Of a stretch of 64,000 bases of DNA, positions 59,909-64,000 are shown in pieces. Under the pieces are notes generated by a model. The model saw nothing but the letters and a program-made list of their open reading frames with translations, was not told the origin of the DNA and ran no database searches. Source of the stretch: Saccharopolyspora sp. NFXS83 (GTDB lineage: Bacteria; Actinomycetota; Actinomycetes; Mycobacteriales; Pseudonocardiaceae); contig NZ_JAPFGB010000023.1 of assembly GCF_026241095.1 (NCBI RefSeq), forward strand, positions 30,445 to 94,444, in the 5' to 3' direction. How positions within the stretch are numbered: the stretch's first letter is position 1; the number at the start of each line of letters is the position of its first letter. The translations under genes were made by a program, and so were the position numbers.

Positions 59909-61036
59909 GTGCGCGGGGTCGACTATTACGAGCTGCTGGGCGTGGACCGGTCGGCGTCGAGCGCCGAGATCAAGTCCGCGTACCGGACCTTGGCGCGCAC
60001 CATGCACCCGGACGTCGGCGGCACCGCCGGCACGTTCAGGTTGTTGCAGCAGGCCTACGAGACCCTCAACGACCCGGTCCGCCGGGCCGACTACGACGAT
60101 CCGCCGGACGAGCCGGAGCCGGACCCGCGGCCGACCGGACGTGATCGCTCGCCGTCGCGGCGCTGGGTGTACCGGCCCGGCAAACGACGCGACTTCGGCG
60201 ACGATCCGAACTTCACCCCGCCCGCACCGGACCTGGACCCGGCCGACATCCCCTGGTGGGACGAGGTCGATCCGGCGGAGCGGGTGGTGTACCTGCCGGT
60301 CACGGCACCGGACCGGACCCCGGCGCTCGCGCTGGCCGGGGGCTGGGTGCTGCTGGCGGCGACGGGGCTGCTGGTCGGGCTGAGCGGAGTGCTGCTCGGC
60401 GTGTGGCTGGCGATGCTGGTCTCCGCCGGGGTGGTGGTGCTGGTGCTGCTGCGCCGCCTGCTGGAGGCGCGTCGAACGGACCGGCTGTTCGAGGCCGAGA
60501 ACCGGGGCCGAGTGTTCGGCGGCACCGCGGAGGAGGAGGTCGCCGCGGACGGGGCTGTCAAGCAGCGCTCCGCGGAGTTGCTGGCCGATCACCTGACCCG
60601 GATGCCGGGGGTGCGGATCTTCCACGGGGTCGCCTGGCCGGGCTCGGTGTTCGCCGACATCGATCACGCGGTGCTGTGCGGGCGCAGGCTGGTGCTGGTC
60701 GAGTCGAAGCGGTGGCTGCCGGGGCATTACGAGGTCGACGAGGACGGCGAGGTGTGGCGCAACGGCCACGTGTTCCGCGGCGGCACCACCCGGCTCGCGA
60801 ACGGGGTGGCGGCGTTCGAGGCGTTGCTGCCGGAGGTCGAGGTGCGCGGCGTGCTGCTGCTGTACCCGAACCGGGCGGGCGAGGTCACGGTGGGCGAATC
60901 CGATGCGGAGGCGCCGGTGGAGCCGCTGACTCCGGAGGGCTTCGTCCGAGAGGTGGGCGAGTGGCTCGCCGAGGAGCCCGCCGCCGTCGATCGCGACGCG
61001 TTCACGATGGTGCTGGCCCAAGTGGTGACGCGCTGA
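59909..61036 (+). CDS. J-domain protein with membrane segments and NERD-like nuclease-type domain
   Basis: This 375-residue protein starts with a J domain: DYYELLGVDRSASSAEIKSA and the essential HPD in ARTMHPDVGG (about residues 3-65). A Pro/Asp-rich linker leads to two hydrophobic segments around 130-190. The C-terminus has the NERD-like pattern GVRIFHGVAWPGSVFADIDH, then VLVESKRWLPGHYEV with a plausible Asp...Glu-x-Lys nuclease core. A J domain joined to a nuclease-type domain in the membrane is unusual; Hsp70 recruitment plus nucleic acid handling may be combined. GGAG is four bases before the GTG at 59909. Confidence 0.78.
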   Translation: MRGVDYYELLGVDRSASSAEIKSAYRTLARTMHPDVGGTAGTFRLLQQAYETLNDPVRRADYDDPPDEPEPDPRPTGRDRSPSRRWVYRPGKRRDFGDDPNFTPPAPDLDPADIPWWDEVDPAERVVYLPVTAPDRTPALALAGGWVLLAATGLLVGLSGVLLGVWLAMLVSAGVVVLVLLRRLLEARRTDRLFEAENRGRVFGGTAEEEVAADGAVKQRSAELLADHLTRMPGVRIFHGVAWPGSVFADIDHAVLCGRRLVLVESKRWLPGHYEVDEDGEVWRNGHVFRGGTTRLANGVAAFEALLPEVEVRGVLLLYPNRAGEVTVGESDAEAPVEPLTPEGFVREVGEWLAEEPAAVDRDAFTMVLAQVVTR

Positions 61037-61181
61037 GCCGCGCTCCGCGTCGCCCGATCGGCCCTGATCAGGCGAAATTCACCATGGTGTGAGGTGCGGT
61101 TCGTTGCTTGGCGGCTCGGGTACCTGAATTGTGGGGCGCACAGCCGATCCGAGCCCCCGCCAGATTCGAGGTTCCCGCGCG

Positions 61182-62129
61182 ATGGTCACCACTGAATCCG
61201 CCGCGACCCGGCAGGGGCGCTCGCCGCTGTTGACCGGGCGTCGTGGCTGGGCCCCGCAGCTGTCGGTCTACGTGTTCATCCTGGTGCCGTTCCTGGCGTT
61301 GCTGGCCGCGGTGCCGCTGGCGTGGGGGTGGGGGCTGAGCTGGTTGGACTTGGGGCTCGCCGCCGGCTTCTACGTGCTCACGATCCTCGGCGTGACGGTG
61401 GGCTTCCACCGGTACTTCACCCACGGCGCGTTCCGCGCGAAGCGCGGGCTGCGGATCGCGCTGGCGGTGGCGGGCAGCATGTCGGTGCAGGGGCCGGTGA
61501 TGCACTGGGTCGCGGATCACCGCAGGCACCACGCGTTCTCCGACCGGGAGGGCGATCCGCATTCGCCGTGGGCGTTCGGCACGTCGCCGGTGGCGTTGGC
61601 GCGCGGGTTCTGGCACGCGCACATGGGTTGGCTCTTCGAGCGGGACCTGACGAACCGGGAGCGGTTCGCGCCGGACCTGATGGCCGATCGCGACATCGTG
61701 CTGGTGCACCGTCTGTTCGGGCCGTTGACGTTGCTGACGCTGCTGGTGCCCGCGGTGGTGGGCGGTGCGGTGACGGGCACCTGGTGGGGCGCGTGGACGG
61801 CGTTCTTCTGGGCGGGCCTGGTGCGGGTGGCGTTCCTGCACCACGTGACGTGGTCGGTGAACTCGATCTGCCACATCATCGGTGAGCGCCCGTTCCAGAG
61901 CCGGGACAAGGCGGCGAACTTCTGGCCGCTGGCACTGCTGAGCATGGGTGAGTCCTGGCACAACCTGCACCACGCCGACCCCACGTGCGCGCGCCACGGC
62001 GTGCGGCGCGGGCAGATCGACATCTCGGCGCGGGTGATCTGGATGTTCGAGCGTTTCGGCTGGGCTACGCACGTGAAGTGGCCGACGCCGCGCAGGCTGG
62101 CCCGGTTGAGTAGGGGTGCCGGGGACTGA
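61182..62129 (+). CDS. Membrane fatty acyl-CoA desaturase (stearoyl delta-9 type)
   Basis: This 315-residue desaturase has the three histidine boxes of the acyl-CoA desaturase family: HRYFTH, HRRHH and HNLHH, with two pairs of membrane segments between them. The diiron centre formed by the boxes inserts a cis double bond in a saturated acyl chain. The ATG at 61182 is preferred; an upstream GTG/TTG frame adds a basic tail without family resemblance. It stands as a single gene, and its role is adjusting membrane fluidity. Confidence 0.93.
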   Translation: MVTTESAATRQGRSPLLTGRRGWAPQLSVYVFILVPFLALLAAVPLAWGWGLSWLDLGLAAGFYVLTILGVTVGFHRYFTHGAFRAKRGLRIALAVAGSMSVQGPVMHWVADHRRHHAFSDREGDPHSPWAFGTSPVALARGFWHAHMGWLFERDLTNRERFAPDLMADRDIVLVHRLFGPLTLLTLLVPAVVGGAVTGTWWGAWTAFFWAGLVRVAFLHHVTWSVNSICHIIGERPFQSRDKAANFWPLALLSMGESWHNLHHADPTCARHGVRRGQIDISARVIWMFERFGWATHVKWPTPRRLARLSRGAGD

Positions 62130-62430
62130 GCGCTCGGCGCTCGATCCCGGTTCCGCGCGTTGGGATCGGCGTTCCGAGGCGTTGACACCCCGTTCGTGGC
62201 GGTGTTGCGATGGCCTCGTGCTTCCGGCCCTGTTCACCAAGCGTCGTCACGTGGATCTGCTGCGTGTCGTTGCACAAGGGTGTCGTCCCAGCAGCTGAGC
62301 CGGTCGTCGCGTGCCGTCGCCGCGGGTGAGCGAGTCTCCCCGCACGTCCACTGTGGAGTTTCCTGGTGGTTCGGCCGCGTCCCGGTCTGATTCCGCTCGA
62401 ATCGGCCACATCCCCGTGAGGAGAACGCGC

Positions 62431-62991
62431 GTGTCCACCGTCCTGGTCATCTCCGGCAGCCCTTCGAAGACTTCGAAGACCGAACGCGTCGCCGACCACC
62501 TCGCCCGCAGGCTGACCGCCGCGGGCCGCCAGTCCGGCCACCTGCGGCTGCGGACCCTGCCCGCCGAACCGCTGCTGGGCGCCGACACGAAGGCCCCCGC
62601 CATCGCCGAGGCGATCCAGCAGGTGCACCGCGCCGACGGCATCGTGCTGGCCACGCCGACCTACAAGGCCGCGTACTCCGGGCTGCTGAAGGTGTTCCTG
62701 GACCTGCTGCCGCAGTTCGGCTTCAGCGGCAAGGCGGTGCTGCCGCTGGCCACCGGCGGCAGCCTGGCGCACGTGCTGGCGCTGGACTACGGGCTGCGCC
62801 CGGTGGTGAGCTCGCTGGGCGCGCGGCACGTGGTGCAGAGCTTCTTCCTGATCGACAAGCACCTGACGGTGACCGGGGACGACCTGACGATCCACGAGGA
62901 CAGCTCCGGCCCGCTCTTGGACGTCCTGGAGCAGTTCGAGAAGGCCCTCGACGGCGTCCCGCACGGCACGGTCCTGGGCCGCACGGCGTAG
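62431..62991 (+). CDS. NADPH-dependent FMN reductase (SsuE/MsuE-like)
   Basis: This 186-residue flavodoxin-like reductase has the FMN phosphate loop ISGSPSKTSKTERVADHL at the N-terminus. It has ATPTYKAAYSGLLKVFLDLL and LATGGSLAHVLALDYGLRPV, both characteristic of SsuE-type reductases that supply reduced FMN to sulfonate monooxygenases. The GTG start has GAGGAG at ideal spacing. No monooxygenase partner is adjacent, so it may serve other flavin-dependent enzymes. About 300 bases of leader DNA separate it from the desaturase. Confidence 0.88.
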   Translation: MSTVLVISGSPSKTSKTERVADHLARRLTAAGRQSGHLRLRTLPAEPLLGADTKAPAIAEAIQQVHRADGIVLATPTYKAAYSGLLKVFLDLLPQFGFSGKAVLPLATGGSLAHVLALDYGLRPVVSSLGARHVVQSFFLIDKHLTVTGDDLTIHEDSSGPLLDVLEQFEKALDGVPHGTVLGRTA

Positions 62992-63188
62992 GTCGAGGCT
63001 TTGCGGACGCCGGTGCCCGGGGTCGACGGGCGTCCGGGGAGGCTCCGCGGGGCGGTACGGGCAGCCGCGTTGCCCGCTACGGGGGTTCGTTGGGTCTGGC
63101 GGGGCACGCGGCGGGCGGGGAAGGCTGGTCGTTCGAGTCGCGGTGGGCGTGGTCCGCCGCCGCGGATGAGCTCAGCCGAGGAGGCGAG

Positions 63189-63968
63189 ATGCCCGCCCGT
63201 TCCCGCGATTCACGCGAAGCGGAGTTCCGCAGGCCGCCGCGCCCGTCGCACGATGGCCCGACGCCGAACGTCGAAGAGCCGGCGTTGCTGGAATTGCAGC
63301 GGACGGTGGGAAACGCGGCGGTGGCGAAGCTGCTTGCCGACCGCGCGCAGCCCTCCGCTCCGCCCGGGGCGAACCCGCGTCCCGCCGCGTTGCGGGGCGC
63401 CCGCGTCGGCAGGGGCACGACGACCGCGCTGCCCGTTCAGCGGACCGCAGTGGTGAACTAGCAATCGCTCACGGCAGATGACCCGGGCCTGACCACCGAC
63501 AAGATGGTCGAATGGGTCAAAGATCAGTGGTGGGCAAGTACGAGTCGATGAACGAGTTCGAGCAGCACGCCGCGGAAAGCACCGACTACCTGGGCAACAT
63601 GTCTTCGGAAACAGTGGGTTCGGTTCTCCCGAACGGGCATCAACGTGCTAGGAGAGCGGCACACCAGCGTCACCTTGCCCGACGTGATCAAAGCGGTTTC
63701 GGGGAGAACACCGCCGAAGTACTTGTACGAGCCGTTCAGCACCGATGACTTCAGTCAGGAGCCGCATACCGAGGCTGCGTACCGGGCCGGACTGGGCGCG
63801 GTTCGCGACAAGTTCGGTGAGGGGGAGGATTTCGACTGGCGTCCGCATGCGCTCGAATCGTTGTACCCCAAGCTGGGGGAGACCATGAGCGCGCTCCTCG
63901 GTTACATGGAATCGGGCAAGCTAACAGCTCGTTTCAGAATGATCGGCGTGTCTGATGGCGATGTTTGA
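63189..63968 (+). pseudogene. Broken gene with eCIS-cargo-like N-terminus (toxin/effector-like)
   Basis: The first frame (63189-63461, 90 codons, good GAGGCGAG) encodes LLELQRTVGNAAVAKLL, the short conserved helix at the N-terminus of many actinobacterial proteins loaded into extracellular contractile injection systems. It ends in TAG, but the same frame continues as ADDPGLTTDKMVEWVKDQW. Protein-like sequence then shifts frame (GKYESMNEFEQHAAESTDYL, about 63527-63600) and returns to the first frame from about 63612 (WVRFSRTGINVLGERHTSVT and beyond) to TGA at 63968. One stop plus two opposite frame changes indicate a decayed gene, or sequencing errors. The C-terminal part is a soluble domain of unknown activity. 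Confidence 0.65.
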
Positions 63969-64000
63969 TCGACTCGGTGCATGGTCTCGGCATGATCGAG
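63955..64000 (+). CDS. Start of a possible downstream gene (cut by the window end)
   Basis: An ATG at 63955, or one at 63961, opens a frame overlapping the end of the broken cargo-like gene and stays open to the window edge (MAMFDRLGAWSRHDR). The overlap is the kind seen between a toxin and its partner gene. Fewer than 20 codons are visible, so nothing is claimed on function. Confidence 0.3.
   Translation, partial: MAMFDRLGAWSRHDR

Noticed and set aside
62130..62430. A coding gene between the desaturase and FMN reductase
   Set aside because: The short frames there have no ribosome-binding site or recognisable sequence; it is treated as leader DNA.
1..64000. tRNA, rRNA, CRISPR arrays, insertion sequences, phage integrases
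   Set aside because: No cloverleaf ending in CCA, no rRNA-like conserved segments, no regularly spaced identical repeats and no transposase or integrase motif was found on reading; a covariance-model scan would be needed to be certain.

Overview
This window is high-GC DNA, roughly 70% by eye, with GTG/TTG starts, many ATGA and TGATG overlaps and a gene repertoire typical of filamentous actinomycetes. That repertoire includes a DUF574-type methyltransferase beside an XRE regulator, a GlxA-like AraC regulator, and an inositol operon carrying a Cgl0158-family aldolase. The content fits a Pseudonocardiaceae-like actinomycete such as Saccharopolyspora; this placement is an inference and no rRNA is present to confirm it. 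I saw no tRNA, rRNA, CRISPR array, insertion sequence or phage integrase.

Layout. (1) 1-5979: the end of a secreted protein gene, then a surface-glycan style operon of a DPM1/GtrB-like glycosyltransferase, a GtrA-like flippase, a large membrane protein and a secreted PIG-L deacetylase with a C-terminal propeller. (2) 6042-13087: a sugar/tetrose catabolic locus. A DeoR-family repressor is divergent from a tightly overlapped operon of HAD phosphatase, 2-hydroxyacid dehydrogenase, FGGY kinase, fused DhaK-DhaL kinase, RpiB-like isomerase and class II aldolase. A perfect inverted repeat lies between repressor and operon. (3) 13323-14609: a 3-hydroxyisobutyrate dehydrogenase-like oxidoreductase and a small orphan gene. 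(4) 15040-27777: the most unusual region. A LuxR-type regulator, a 58-residue peptide and a FlK-like hot-dog protein are followed by a codirectional set: HAD phosphatase, transaldolase, PAPS sulfotransferase, two dehydrogenases, a glycine/sarcosine-type N-methyltransferase, an MFS transporter, a complete PAPS-making set (cysC, cysD, cysN) and an alpha/beta hydrolase. No sulfite-forming reductase genes are present, so I read this as a candidate cluster for a sulfated, N-methylated, sugar-derived small molecule.

(5) 28011-44908: mixed accessory and housekeeping genes: a DsbA-like protein, an HxlR/SDR pair, an AraC regulator, a membrane-anchored ACT-GNAT protein, a prenyl diphosphate synthase, a TetR/FAD-monooxygenase pair with two palindromic operators, a nucleoside transporter, a DUF574 methyltransferase, an XRE regulator, a LacI/MFS pair and a secreted SGNH lipase. 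(6) 45104-56767: a PhoD-like phosphatase and a myo-inositol catabolic locus. iolG, a sugar porter and iolE run on the minus strand, iolR (GntR) sits in the middle, and iolC, a Cgl0158 aldolase, iolB and iolD run on the plus strand. Two copies of one operator-promoter module drive the two arms.

(7) 56768-64000: a structured intergenic RNA candidate ending in a strong intrinsic terminator, a PspC-like protein, a coiled-coil protein, a YbhN-like membrane protein, a J-domain/nuclease-like protein, a fatty acid desaturase, an FMN reductase and a broken gene with an eCIS-cargo-like N-terminus. Four gene ends carry copies of one modular, palindromic, REP-like repeat.
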